DNA of 18,525 bases. Origin: Syntrophomonadaceae bacterium. Lineage in GTDB: Bacteria; Bacillota; Syntrophomonadia; Syntrophomonadales; Syntrophothermaceae. The stretch is from NCBI GenBank assembly GCA_029907055.1, contig JARYMO010000005.1:1-18525 (forward strand). Reading direction: 5' to 3'. A model generated the notes under the pieces. It did no database searches. It saw nothing but the letters and a program-made list of their open reading frames with translations, and was not told where the DNA came from. Position numbers and translations under genes: made by a program. Shown here in pieces: positions 6,842 through 14,041 of the stretch. How positions within the stretch are numbered: the stretch's first letter is position 1; each line of letters begins with the position of its first letter.

Positions 6842-8723
6842 CCGTCCTTCTCCGCTTTTTCTCGAGGTAGATCATCAACACATCGATGTCCGCGGGGGAC
6901 ACGCCCGTCAGGCGGGCGGCCTGGCCGATTGACTCGGGCCGCACTCGCTTGAGCTTGAGTCGCCCCTCGTTGGACAACCCCGGTACCGCGTCGTAGTCCA
7001 GACCGGCTGGAATGCGCCGGTCTTCCAGGCGGTCGAAACGCTCGACCTGCTCCAGCTGCTTGGCGATGTACCCCTCGTACTTGCACTGAATCTCCAGCTG
7101 CTCAGCTGCCTCCTCCTCCAACCAAGGCTCCAGCAGCCCCAGCCTGCGCAGATCCTCAATGCGGACCTCGGGACGTCGCAAGAGGTCCCAGAGCGACACT
7201 GTAGCGCGCAAAGGGGAGCCCCCTCGTGCTACCAGCAATGAATCGACCTGGCTTCGCTGGTGGCCGGTAATCCGGTGGCCTTGCAGGTACGTCTTTCCCT
7301 TCCGGATGGCTTCCACCTTGTTGCGAAAACGCGCATACTGCTCGTCGCTCACCAGCCCAATCCGACGCCCGATCTCTGTCAGCCTGAGATCAGCATTGTC
7401 CTGCCGCAACAACAGGCGGTACTCCGCACGCGAGGTCATGAGGCGATAGGGTTCCTCGATGCCCTTGGTGACGAGGTCATCAACCAGGACCCCGATAAAG
7501 GCCTGGCTTCGCTTCAAGATCAGCGGCTCCCGGCCCTGCACCTGCAGCGCCGCGTTGATTCCCGCCATCAACCCTTGGGCTGCCGCCTCCTCGTAGCCAC
7601 TGGTGCCGTTGATCTGCCCAGCAGTAAAAAGCCCCCTCACTCGCTTGGTTTCCAGCGTAAGCCTGAGTTGGGTCGGAATCACGTAATCATACTCGATGGC
7701 ATACCCGGTGCGCACCATTCTGGCCCGCTGCAGACCGGGAATGCTGTGCAGGACTGCCAGCTGGACATCTTCCGGCAGGCTGGTGTTCAGCCCCTGGATG
7801 TACATCTCGTCACTGTCCAAGCCCTCCGGCTCGATGAATATCTGGTGGCTTTCCTTGTGTGCGAAACGGACCACCTTGTCCTCGAAGGAAGGACAGTAAC
7901 GGGGCCCCACCCCCTGTATCGCGCCGGTGAAGAGGGGTGAACGGTGAATATTCTCGCGGACGATGCGATGGGTTTCCGCCGTGCTGTGGGTGAGCCAGCA
8001 CGACACCTGGGGCCTGACTGTACGTGGACTCATGCAGGAGAAGTTCAGAACCTGCGGGTCGCCGGGCTGCTCTTCGGTCTGGGAAAAATCTATACTTTTC
8101 CGGCTCACCCGCGGGGGGGTTCCGGTCTTGAACCTCCCCAGTTCCAGCCCAAGTGCGCGCAGGCTGTCTGAAAGCCCGGCGGCGGGCGGCAGCGGGTTAG
8201 GACCCCCGGGATAGGTGACATCACCGATGATGATGCGGCCCTTCAGGTAGGTGCCGCTGGTGACCACCAAGGCCCGGGTGAGAAAGGTCGCCCCGGTGCG
8301 GGTAACAACGGAACGCACACATCCCTCCTGCACCACCACCCGTTCGATTTCTGCCTGCAGGAGGTCCAGGTTCTGTTCGGCCAGCAGGGTGGCGGTCATT
8401 TCCTGCTGATAGCGCTTCTTGTCCGCTTGGGCGCGCAGGGCTTGAACGGCTGGTCCTTTGCCGGTGTTCAGCATTCGGATCTGCAGGCGCGCCTTATCGA
8501 TGTTCCGCCCCATTTCTCCCCCCAGCGCGTCTATCTCCCTCACCAGCTGAGCTTTGGCGGGCCCTCCCACCGAGGGGTTGCACGGCATGAGCGCGATATG
8601 GTCAAGGCTGAGTGTCACCAGCAGCGTCTTGCACCCCATGCGACTGGCGGCCAGGGCAGCCTCGCAGCCCGCGTGGCCTGCGCCGACCACCACCACGTCG
8701 TATTCGCCTGCCAGGTATTCCAT
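6756..8723 (-). CDS. mnmG: tRNA uridine-5-carboxymethylaminomethyl modification enzyme MnmG (GidA)
   Basis: MnmG is the FAD-dependent partner of MnmE; together they install (carboxymethyl)aminomethyl groups at C5 of wobble U34 in tRNAs. The 655-residue protein has the dinucleotide-binding GAGHAG (residues 14-19), MPCNPSVGGPAKAQLVREIDALGG with a conserved Cys48, a second conserved Cys in SCWLTHS, GLFTAGQINGTSGYEEAAAQGL, and the C-terminal LSNEGRLKLKRVRPESIGQAARLTGVSPADIDVLMIYLEKK. The family usually ends near that point; here about 25 more residues follow and overlap rsmG. The ATG at 8723 has AAGGAGG upstream and begins MEYLAGEYDVVVVGAG; an upstream TTG at 8753 is not needed. It starts 19 bp after the mnmE stop. 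Confidence 0.97.
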   Translation of the reverse strand: MEYLAGEYDVVVVGAGHAGCEAALAASRMGCKTLLVTLSLDHIALMPCNPSVGGPAKAQLVREIDALGGEMGRNIDKARLQIRMLNTGKGPAVQALRAQADKKRYQQEMTATLLAEQNLDLLQAEIERVVVQEGCVRSVVTRTGATFLTRALVVTSGTYLKGRIIIGDVTYPGGPNPLPPAAGLSDSLRALGLELGRFKTGTPPRVSRKSIDFSQTEEQPGDPQVLNFSCMSPRTVRPQVSCWLTHSTAETHRIVRENIHRSPLFTGAIQGVGPRYCPSFEDKVVRFAHKESHQIFIEPEGLDSDEMYIQGLNTSLPEDVQLAVLHSIPGLQRARMVRTGYAIEYDYVIPTQLRLTLETKRVRGLFTAGQINGTSGYEEAAAQGLMAGINAALQVQGREPLILKRSQAFIGVLVDDLVTKGIEEPYRLMTSRAEYRLLLRQDNADLRLTEIGRRIGLVSDEQYARFRNKVEAIRKGKTYLQGHRITGHQRSQVDSLLVARGGSPLRATVSLWDLLRRPEVRIEDLRRLGLLEPWLEEEAAEQLEIQCKYEGYIAKQLEQVERFDRLEDRRIPAGLDYDAVPGLSNEGRLKLKRVRPESIGQAARLTGVSPADIDVLMIYLEKKRRRTDDTGTTDQVHSGSVAREPAHQPGQQAGG

Positions 8724-8742
8724 CGCTGCAGCCCCTCCTTGC

Positions 8743-10125
8743 TCACTTGCCAATGCAGAAGTCGTGGAAGATCCTCTCGATTACGTCTTCTCGCAACACT
8801 CGCCCGGTGATTTCCCCCATTGCCTCCAGCGCACCCCACAGGTCGACCGCCAGGCAGTCGAGCGTCACCCCCTGCTGAAGGCCCAGGCAGACTGCCTCCA
8901 GGTGAGCGAGAACCCTGCGCAACGCAAGGCTATGCCGGGTATTCACCACCAGTTCCATTTCATCCAGCCCCGCTTGGCCACCAAGCACCAGCTGCTCCAC
9001 CGTGAGCTCCAGATCCCTCAGGCCGGTCCCTTCCCTGGCCGAAGCCCGAACCAGCGGTAGACCTGCACAGAACGATTCCAATTCGGCGACAGAAATCCGC
9101 TTGTCTTCCAGGTCGTCCTTATTCACCAGAACGACTGCCTTCTTGCCCGTCAGCAGCCCCTGCACCCTTCTGTCATTCTCGTCCAGACCGGCACCCACGT
9201 CGAGCACGAACAACACCACGTCAGCCTCATCAATGGCCTGCCGCGTGCGCTCCACCCCCAGCCGCTCCACCACGTCCTCGGTCTCGCGGAGTCCCGCGGT
9301 GTCCATCAGTCTGACGGGGATGCCGCGCAGGCTGACATACTCCTCGATGACGTCACGGGTAGTGCCGGGGATGTCGGTCACAATCGCCCGGTTCTTCTGG
9401 AGCAGGGCATTCAACAGGCTCGATTTTCCAACATTGGGCTTGCCGACGATGGCCATCCGGATTCCCTGGCAGTATACCCGTCCCCGCTCGCTAGCCTCCA
9501 GGATATGCCTGACCCGCTCTGCCAGAGTGCCTACACGCTCAAGCGCCTCCGCCCGGTCGATGTCGCCTATCTCCTCAGGGAAATCGATACTCGCCTCGAC
9601 CCCGGCATTGATGCCGATGAGTTCCTCTTCGATTGCTCGCATTCGCCGACCGAGCTCTCCCTGCAACTGGCGCATGGCGATCCTCATGGCACCCGTGCTC
9701 TTCGCACGTATGAGGTCGATTACCGCTTCCGCCTGCGTGATGTCCAGGCGGCCGTTGAGAAAGGCCCGCAGAGTGAATTCGCCCGCATCCGCCATGCGGG
9801 CCCCCTGTGCCAGCACGCGCTCCAGTACCCGCCTGGCGGGCAGCACCCCGCCGTGGCAGTGAACCTCAACCACATCCTCAGCGGTGTAACTACGTGGTGC
9901 CCGCATCACCAAGGTGAGGACCTCATCGATGCGTTCCCCGTTGCGGTCCACCACCCAGCCCAGACCTGCCGTGTACCCAGCACGCTCCGTCAGGCGACGG
10001 CCTCCCGCCACCGGCTCGAACACCTGGTCCACCATGCCAATGGCCTCTGGCCCACTCACCCTGACGATGGCAATCCCTCCCTCGCCGGGCGCGGTGGCGA
10101 TCGCCGCGATGGTATCGTTCTTCAC
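8743..10125 (-). CDS. mnmE: tRNA modification GTPase MnmE (TrmE)
   Basis: A 460-residue potassium-activated GTPase that acts with MnmG on wobble uridines. It has the N-terminal folate-binding domain (DTIAAIATAPGEGGIAIVRVSG), a helical domain, and an inserted G domain with the P-loop GKPNVGKSS (228-236), TDIPGTTRD (250-258), DTAG (275-278) and NKDD (335-338). The C-terminus is the diagnostic FCIGK with the conserved cysteine at 457. The start is a GTG at 10125 with GGAGG at the right distance; it gives the usual length. A longer frame up to 10188 has no support. It follows jag after 100 bp that include a stem-loop, and is followed closely by mnmG. Confidence 0.97.
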   Translation of the reverse strand: MKNDTIAAIATAPGEGGIAIVRVSGPEAIGMVDQVFEPVAGGRRLTERAGYTAGLGWVVDRNGERIDEVLTLVMRAPRSYTAEDVVEVHCHGGVLPARRVLERVLAQGARMADAGEFTLRAFLNGRLDITQAEAVIDLIRAKSTGAMRIAMRQLQGELGRRMRAIEEELIGINAGVEASIDFPEEIGDIDRAEALERVGTLAERVRHILEASERGRVYCQGIRMAIVGKPNVGKSSLLNALLQKNRAIVTDIPGTTRDVIEEYVSLRGIPVRLMDTAGLRETEDVVERLGVERTRQAIDEADVVLFVLDVGAGLDENDRRVQGLLTGKKAVVLVNKDDLEDKRISVAELESFCAGLPLVRASAREGTGLRDLELTVEQLVLGGQAGLDEMELVVNTRHSLALRRVLAHLEAVCLGLQQGVTLDCLAVDLWGALEAMGEITGRVLREDVIERIFHDFCIGK

Positions 10126-10202
10126 TGCCAGCCTCCTCCTCACCACCCTGGTTGGGACCGAGGCCTGCCCGGCGCCAGCCCGCAACAAACCCCGTAATAG
10201 GA

Positions 10203-10227
10203 AAGGGGCCTCTGGGGGAGGCCCCTT
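10203..10227 (-). terminator. stem-loop at the end of jag, candidate terminator or attenuator
   Basis: AAGGGGCCTC (10203-10212) and GAGGCCCCTT (10218-10227) form a 10-bp stem with a 5-nt loop; on the minus strand it is followed by TCCTATTA, a weak T-tract. It overlaps the jag stop codon and precedes mnmE, so it may end or reduce the rpmH-jag transcript. Confidence 0.55.
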
Positions 10228-10849
10228 AACGTTTCAGTGATATCACAACTTTTCGGTTGGGTTCCTCTCCTTGGCTGTACGTTACGATGGCGGGGTCGTT
10301 CTGCAGCACCGTGTGAACTATTCGGCGTTCCTGGGGGGTCATGGGCCGCATCACCACGCTGCGATTCGTCCGCTTGACTTTCTCGGAGAGCCGCAGCGCC
10401 AGCTCCCTCAGCCCCTGTTCCCTCTTCAGCCGATAGTCCTCTACGTCCAGCATGACCCGTATCTTGTCTTCCCTTCCCCGGTTCACGATGAGCCCCATCA
10501 GGAACTGGAGGGAATTAAGGGTTTCGCCCTTGCGCCCGATGAGCAATCCCATGTCATTGCCGACGATATTGACCCTGACTACCCCCTCGCTGAACTCCGC
10601 TGCCTGGATGCGATAATCAATCTTCATGCACTGGAGTATTTTCTCCAGTATTTCCACCACCTTGGCTTCCGGCTTGTCGCGCAAGGTCACCCTCACCAAG
10701 GCAGATTTCTTGCCGAGCACTCCCAAGAGCCCCTTGGTCGGCTCTTCCAGTATCTCGATGGTCACGTCTTCAAATTCCGCTCCCAGTTCCTCAAGTGCCG
10801 CCTTGATGGCTTCGTCAACGCTTTTTCCTCTTTTTTCTACCGACTCCAT
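10226..10849 (-). CDS. jag: Jag / KhpB-type RNA-binding protein (SpoIIIJ-associated)
   Basis: A 207-residue protein with the three-part Jag architecture: an N-terminal Jag-N domain (residues 1-55, KSVDEAIKAALEELGAEFEDVTIEILEEPTKGLLG), a KH domain with the GRKG loop (105-108, in NDMGLLIGRKGETLNSLQFL), and an R3H domain (about 145-207) with ERRIVHTVL. Family members bind RNA and influence cell division and envelope growth, often coded next to yidC as here. The ATG at 10849 is preceded by AGGAGG at a slightly long spacing, and the length equals the B. subtilis protein (208). The first 35 bp overlap the yidC end in another frame. The longer frame to 10957 only shadows yidC. Confidence 0.94.
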   Translation of the reverse strand: MESVEKRGKSVDEAIKAALEELGAEFEDVTIEILEEPTKGLLGVLGKKSALVRVTLRDKPEAKVVEILEKILQCMKIDYRIQAAEFSEGVVRVNIVGNDMGLLIGRKGETLNSLQFLMGLIVNRGREDKIRVMLDVEDYRLKREQGLRELALRLSEKVKRTNRSVVMRPMTPQERRIVHTVLQNDPAIVTYSQGEEPNRKVVISLKR

Positions 10850-11600
10850 GTTCGCCCTTGCCTCCTTTGCTTGCCGCTTCCGCAGCGATTTCGGGCTCCG
10901 GTGCCGCCGCCAGATCTGCGTCCAAGGTGGCCGTAGCCGCTGCCGGCATCGCGCCACGCGCGTTTATCCACATCTGCTGGGCAATGCTGAGCACATTGAA
11001 CATCACCCAGTAGAGTGCGAGACCGGCAGGGAACGTCCCAGCCATCCATGCGATGAACAGGGGCATGGTGTACAGCATGGTTTTCTGCGTGGGATCGGTG
11101 GCATCAATGGTGGAAACCTTCTGCTGTATGAATGTGGTGATGCCCGCTAAGAGCGGAAAGATAATGCGATCAGGTTGGCTCAGGTCTGCCACCCACAAGA
11201 AAGACGCGTGCTGGACAGCCTGAGACTTAAGTCCATACTGCAAGGCCTGGTAGAAGGCCATCAGAATGGGAAGCTGGATGATGAGCGGCAGGCATCCGCT
11301 CAGCGGGCTCACTCCGTGCTCCTTGTAGAGGTCCATCATCTCTTTCTGCATCCGCTGAGGGTCGTCACGGTACTTTTCCTGGATTACCTTCATCTTGGGC
11401 TGGATCTGCTGCATCTGCCGCATTGACTTCATCTGCTTGTTGGTGAGGGGATACATGGCCACCTTGATAACAATGGTCACCAGGATGATGGCCAGTCCGT
11501 AGTTGGGCACGCCCAATAGTGCCGTCAGTTCATACAGGTAGTGAATCAGTCCGGCAAAACCCTGGACAATGAACTGCCACAATGTCGACCCCGACGGCAC
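10815..11600 (-). CDS. yidC: membrane protein insertase YidC/Oxa1/SpoIIIJ
   Basis: YidC inserts and folds proteins in the cytoplasmic membrane, alone or with SecYEG. The 261-residue protein has membrane segments near residues 8-30, 34-52 (YGLAIILVTIVIKVAMYPL), 98-122, 145-160 and 176-212, the coiled hairpin NKQMKSMRQMQQIQPKMKVIQEKY, and a basic tail GRKKRKKR. A lysine (Lys46) occupies the position of the hydrophilic-groove arginine of E. coli, a change also seen in chloroplast Alb3. There is no lipoprotein signal as in Bacillus SpoIIIJ. The start is uncertain: the GTG at 11600 has no close ribosome binding site, a TTG at 11582 is possible, and a strong GAGGAGGTGA lies about 36 nt upstream of the GTG. 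Within the rnpA-yidD-yidC-jag cluster. Confidence 0.93.
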   Translation of the reverse strand: MPSGSTLWQFIVQGFAGLIHYLYELTALLGVPNYGLAIILVTIVIKVAMYPLTNKQMKSMRQMQQIQPKMKVIQEKYRDDPQRMQKEMMDLYKEHGVSPLSGCLPLIIQLPILMAFYQALQYGLKSQAVQHASFLWVADLSQPDRIIFPLLAGITTFIQQKVSTIDATDPTQKTMLYTMPLFIAWMAGTFPAGLALYWVMFNVLSIAQQMWINARGAMPAAATATLDADLAAAPEPEIAAEAASKGGKGEHGVGRKKRKKR

Positions 11601-11652
11601 AGCACCGCCGCTCGGCGGCAGCCGGCCGCAGGTTCACCTCCTCGCTCGCCGG

Positions 11653-11859
11653 TCAGGGGACCGGATCATATCCTCCTGGATGAAACGGATGACAGCGCGC
11701 CAAGCGCTTGAGCACCAGCCACCCCCCGACCCCCACACCGTGCTTCGATAATGCCTCCACCGCGTAATGCGAACACGTGGGGGTGAATCGGCAGACAGGA
11801 ATGCCTCCGCGGGTGAGTACCTGGTACAGGCGGATGACGGCGATCGCAACCTTCTTCAC
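11653..11859 (-). CDS. yidD: membrane protein insertion efficiency factor YidD
   Basis: A 68-residue protein of the UPF0161/YidD family, which sits between rnpA and yidC in many bacteria and aids YidC-dependent insertion at the inner face of the membrane. It has the N-terminal amphipathic stretch KKVAIAVIRLYQVLTRG and the conserved cysteine-containing core CRFTPTCSHYAVEAL, then LKRLARCHPFHPGGYDPVP, the usual ending. The start is a GTG at 11859 that overlaps the rnpA stop by 4 bp (GTGA), so translation is probably coupled; an AGGTG lies upstream. Confidence 0.93.
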   Translation of the reverse strand: MKKVAIAVIRLYQVLTRGGIPVCRFTPTCSHYAVEALSKHGVGVGGWLVLKRLARCHPFHPGGYDPVP

Positions 11860-12209
11860 GGTAGCACCTGCCCCCGCAGTAGCCGCGCCCTACCCAAGGC
11901 ACGGGCCAGATCTTTCTCCAGCTGCGCGTAGTCGGCGTTCCGAGCCGAGGCCCTCGCCAGTAGCACGACATCGTATCCTTGTTCCAGCCTCGCATCCAGC
12001 GCTCGCACGATTTCACGCATCCTGCGCTTCCAGAGGTTCCGCTGCGCTGCCTTGCCGAGCTTCTTGCTGGCGACGACGCCATAGCGATTATGGGGCCGGT
12101 CACTACGGACCAAGAACACGACCACGAACCTCCCGAACACCTTGGTGCCGTGGAGGTATACCTCCTGGTATTCCCGCGTACGCCGCATCCTCCGCTCTCT
12201 GTTCAGCAT
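11856..12209 (-). CDS. rnpA: ribonuclease P protein component
   Basis: RnpA is the protein subunit of RNase P, which with the M1-type RNA removes 5' leaders from tRNA precursors. The 117-residue protein begins MLNRERRMRRTREYQEVYLHG and contains the family signature in VVASKKLGKAAQRNLWKRRMREIVR (about residues 50-74), rich in basic residues. The ATG at 12209 gives the usual N-terminus; a TTG at 12224 would add five residues. The ribosome binding site is weak. It lies 48 bp downstream of rpmH in the common rpmH-rnpA operon, with a stem-loop between them, and overlaps yidD by 4 bp. Confidence 0.95.
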   Translation of the reverse strand: MLNRERRMRRTREYQEVYLHGTKVFGRFVVVFLVRSDRPHNRYGVVASKKLGKAAQRNLWKRRMREIVRALDARLEQGYDVVLLARASARNADYAQLEKDLARALGRARLLRGQVLP

Positions 12210-12243
12210 CGACCCGCGCAGCAAACCCTATAAAGTAAATGAA

Positions 12244-12259
12244 AGGCCGTCACCGGCCT
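12244..12259 (-). terminator. stem-loop between rpmH and rnpA, candidate attenuator
   Basis: AGGCCG-GTGA-CGGCCT on the minus strand forms a 6-bp GC-rich stem with a tetraloop, followed by TTCATTTACTTTAT. It starts within the rpmH stop codon. A partial terminator or processing site here would explain how a ribosomal protein and the scarce RNase P protein share one promoter. The T-tract is broken, so termination would be partial. Confidence 0.5.
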
Positions 12260-12392
12260 ATGCACTCAGCTGTTTCCTTCCCTTTCTCCGTCTCCTGGCA
12301 ATCACCCTGCGGCCTCCAGCGCTTGCCATCCGCTTGAGGAACCCGTGCACCCGTTGGCGCACCCTCGTCTTCGGCTGGTATGTCCGTTTCAC
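12258..12392 (-). CDS. rpmH: 50S ribosomal protein L34
   Basis: A 44-residue L34, a very basic protein of the large ribosomal subunit: KRTYQPKTRVRQRVHGFLKRMASAGGRRVIARRRRKGRKQLSA after the start. The KRTYQP start and the GRR-VIARRRRKGRK core are diagnostic. The start is a GTG at 12392 with AGGAGG ten bases upstream; the frame open up to 12497 is promoter sequence. First gene of the leftward operon from the origin, driven by a consensus promoter at 12432-12460. Confidence 0.97.
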   Translation of the reverse strand: MKRTYQPKTRVRQRVHGFLKRMASAGGRRVIARRRRKGRKQLSA

Positions 12393-12431
12393 CGTGCAGA
12401 CGCCTCCTCCTATGTTCCGATACCACTTAAA

Positions 12432-12460
12432 ATTATATTGACTGGCTCCAACAGTGTCAA
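12432..12460 (-). promoter_or_regulatory. consensus sigma-A promoter of the rpmH operon
   Basis: On the minus strand TTGACA (12460-12455) and TATAAT (12437-12432) match both consensus hexamers exactly with the optimal 17-bp spacer. Transcription would begin near 12425, about 33 nt before the rpmH GTG, leaving room for its AGGAGG site. Confidence 0.88.
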
Positions 12461-12502
12461 GAAAACCGGAGCGGGGGCGCTCTTCTAATTTCGGCATCAG
12501 TC

Positions 12503-12511
12503 TGGTATCAT
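12503..12511 (+). promoter_or_regulatory. candidate extended -10 element for dnaA
   Basis: TGGTATCAT has the TG of an extended -10 and a hexamer with one mismatch to TATAAT. The -35 at 17 bp (TTCTAA, 12483-12488) is poor. The DnaA-box-like repeats lie just downstream, which would allow autoregulation. Pattern match only. Confidence 0.35.
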
Positions 12512-12532
12512 GATCCTAGTCTGGGCGTCAGC

Positions 12533-12549
12533 CTTTCCACATTTCCACA
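12533..12549 (+). repeat. tandem DnaA-box-like repeats upstream of dnaA
   Basis: CTTTCCACA and ATTTCCACA follow each other directly (TTTCCACA twice without gap). Each matches TTATCCACA at seven of nine positions, with the TCCACA core intact. A third related site, TTGTCCACG, is at 12575-12583. Confidence 0.55.
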
Positions 12550-12607
12550 GCGAGGCGCTTTGACTGTTTTTATTTTGTCCACGTGTCGATGGGAGGTAGG
12601 TCGGTCC

Positions 12608-13918
12608 ATGATCAAAGATTATTCCATCATCTGGGATACTGCCATGGACAGCTTTCGCCAAGAGATTGGTCCGACCAGCTTCGAGATATGGTTTTCGCAG
12701 GTCTCTTTCCAAGACTTCACAGAAGATCACTACATCGTTTCGGTGCCCAACTTGTTGTCCAAGGAGTGGATCGAAGCCCGCTACATGCACATCCTGGAGA
12801 ATATCCTCTCCGACTTGCACCGCACCCCTACCACTGTGCGCTTCGTGGTGCGCTCCTCAGAGGCCAGCAGTGACTCGCGGACCATCCTGAACCCCAAGTA
12901 TACGTTTGATACCTTCGTGGTCGGCAACAGTAACCGCTTTGCCCACGCGGCCTGCTACGCGGTGGCGGAAGCCCCCGCCAAGTCCTACAATCCCCTCTTC
13001 ATCTACGGGGGTGTCGGCCTAGGAAAGACTCATCTGATGCAGGCCATTGGGCACCACATCCTGGCCAGAGATTCTTCCTATAATATAGTGTACGTATCGT
13101 CCGAGCAGTTCACCAATGAGCTCATCAATTCTATTCGGGACGACAAGGCTTCCGAGTTCCGCAGCAAGTACCGCACCATTGATGTCCTGCTCATCGATGA
13201 TATCCAGTTCCTGGCACGCAAGGAAAGGACCCAGGAGGAGTTCTTCCATACCTTTAATGCCTTGTACGAGGCGAACAAACAACTGGTAATCTCCAGTGAT
13301 AGACCCCCCCGAGAAATCCCGACGCTCGAGGACCGGCTGCGCTCGCGGTTCGAGTGGGGACTCATCACTGACATCCAGCCGCCGGACTTCGAGACCCGTA
13401 TCGCCATTTTGCGGAAGAAAGCGCAGCTGGAGAATTTCCATATCCCGGACGACGTGACGCTCTACATCGCTGACTACATCAAGTCCAATATCCGCGAGCT
13501 GGAGGGAGCACTGATCAGGATCGTCGCCTACGCGAACATCTATGGTCAACCGGTAACGCTCGAGCTGGCGACCCAGACCCTGAAAGACATTCTCCCTCCT
13601 CCCGCCCCACGGACGGTGACCATTCAGACCATCAAGGAAACGGTCGCCGAGTATTTCGGATTGAAACTGGAAGACCTGACATCCAAGCGGCGGCCTCGTC
13701 ATCTGGTCTTCCCGCGCCAGATTGCCATGTACCTGGCCCGCGAGATGACCGATGCTTCCCTGCCTAAGATCGGGGAGGAGTTCGGTGGACGGGATCATAC
13801 CACCGCGTTGCATGCCTACGAGAAGGTGTCCGCCGAACAGAAGAAGGATAGCTCCCTGCACAAGATCATCTACGACATCGCCAAGAAAATCGATCCGAAC
13901 TTCACTGTGGATTCGTGA
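12608..13918 (+). CDS. dnaA: chromosomal replication initiator protein DnaA
   Basis: DnaA binds DnaA boxes at oriC as an ATP-bound oligomer and opens the duplex. The 436-residue protein has domain I (about 1-80, IWDTAMDSFRQEIGPTSFEIWFSQV), a short linker, the AAA+ domain with Walker A GGVGLGKTH (134-142) and Walker B DVLLIDDIQFL (192-202), an arginine-containing DRLRSRFEWGL block (242-252), and the C-terminal DNA-binding domain with the signature GGRDHTTALHAYEKV (393-407). The ATG at 12608 gives the usual N-terminus and follows a GGGAGGT site at a somewhat long distance; extension to 12560 is not supported. First gene of the rightward cluster. Confidence 0.98.
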   Translation: MIKDYSIIWDTAMDSFRQEIGPTSFEIWFSQVSFQDFTEDHYIVSVPNLLSKEWIEARYMHILENILSDLHRTPTTVRFVVRSSEASSDSRTILNPKYTFDTFVVGNSNRFAHAACYAVAEAPAKSYNPLFIYGGVGLGKTHLMQAIGHHILARDSSYNIVYVSSEQFTNELINSIRDDKASEFRSKYRTIDVLLIDDIQFLARKERTQEEFFHTFNALYEANKQLVISSDRPPREIPTLEDRLRSRFEWGLITDIQPPDFETRIAILRKKAQLENFHIPDDVTLYIADYIKSNIRELEGALIRIVAYANIYGQPVTLELATQTLKDILPPPAPRTVTIQTIKETVAEYFGLKLEDLTSKRRPRHLVFPRQIAMYLAREMTDASLPKIGEEFGGRDHTTALHAYEKVSAEQKKDSSLHKIIYDIAKKIDPNFTVDS

Positions 13919-14041
13919 GCCTGGAAGCGCACAGGCGTGATGCCTTGAAGCTCCACCATTTGCGCATGTTGTCCACATCTCCACGGCGCCTATTAGGGCT
14001 ACTCTACGATTCCTTCTTAAAGAAAAAGGGAGGGACCTCGT
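13919..14041 (+). other. oriC: dnaA-dnaN intergenic region with candidate unwinding element
   Basis: The 123-bp spacer holds a good DnaA box TTGTCCACA (13969-13977), an adjacent weaker TCTCCACGG, a GC-rich linker (13984-13990), and then CTA, TTA, GGG, CTA triplets (13990-14001) running into an AT-rich stretch TTCTTAAAGAAAAA (14013-14026). The order box pair, GC linker, triplets, AT-rich tract matches the basal unwinding system of B. subtilis, where DnaA loads on one strand through DnaA-trios. A second weak box in opposite orientation (TGTGGATTC, 13906-13914) lies at the dnaA end. Confidence 0.6.

Larger units (their letters stand above)
12393..12607. other. oriC: rpmH-dnaA intergenic region, part of oriC
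   Basis: This 215-bp spacer separates the divergent rpmH and dnaA genes, the usual place of the Firmicutes origin. It holds the rpmH promoter, two tandem TTTCCACA repeats (12534-12549), a TTGTCCACG (12575-12583), an AT-rich stretch (about 12561-12578) and a possible dnaA promoter. No exact TTATCCACA box is present, so the DnaA sites here are weaker than in model species. The origin call rests on gene order and these motifs. Confidence 0.75.

Noticed and set aside
10964..10972. Exact DnaA box TTATCCACA
   Set aside because: It is inside yidC and encodes part of the conserved MWINA segment, far from both intergenic origin spacers and without a cluster; probably chance from coding.
13969..13996. 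Promoter for dnaN (TTGTCC, 16 bp, TATTAG)
   Set aside because: Both hexamers match consensus at only four positions and the -35 coincides with the DnaA box; a dual role is possible but not supported enough to list.
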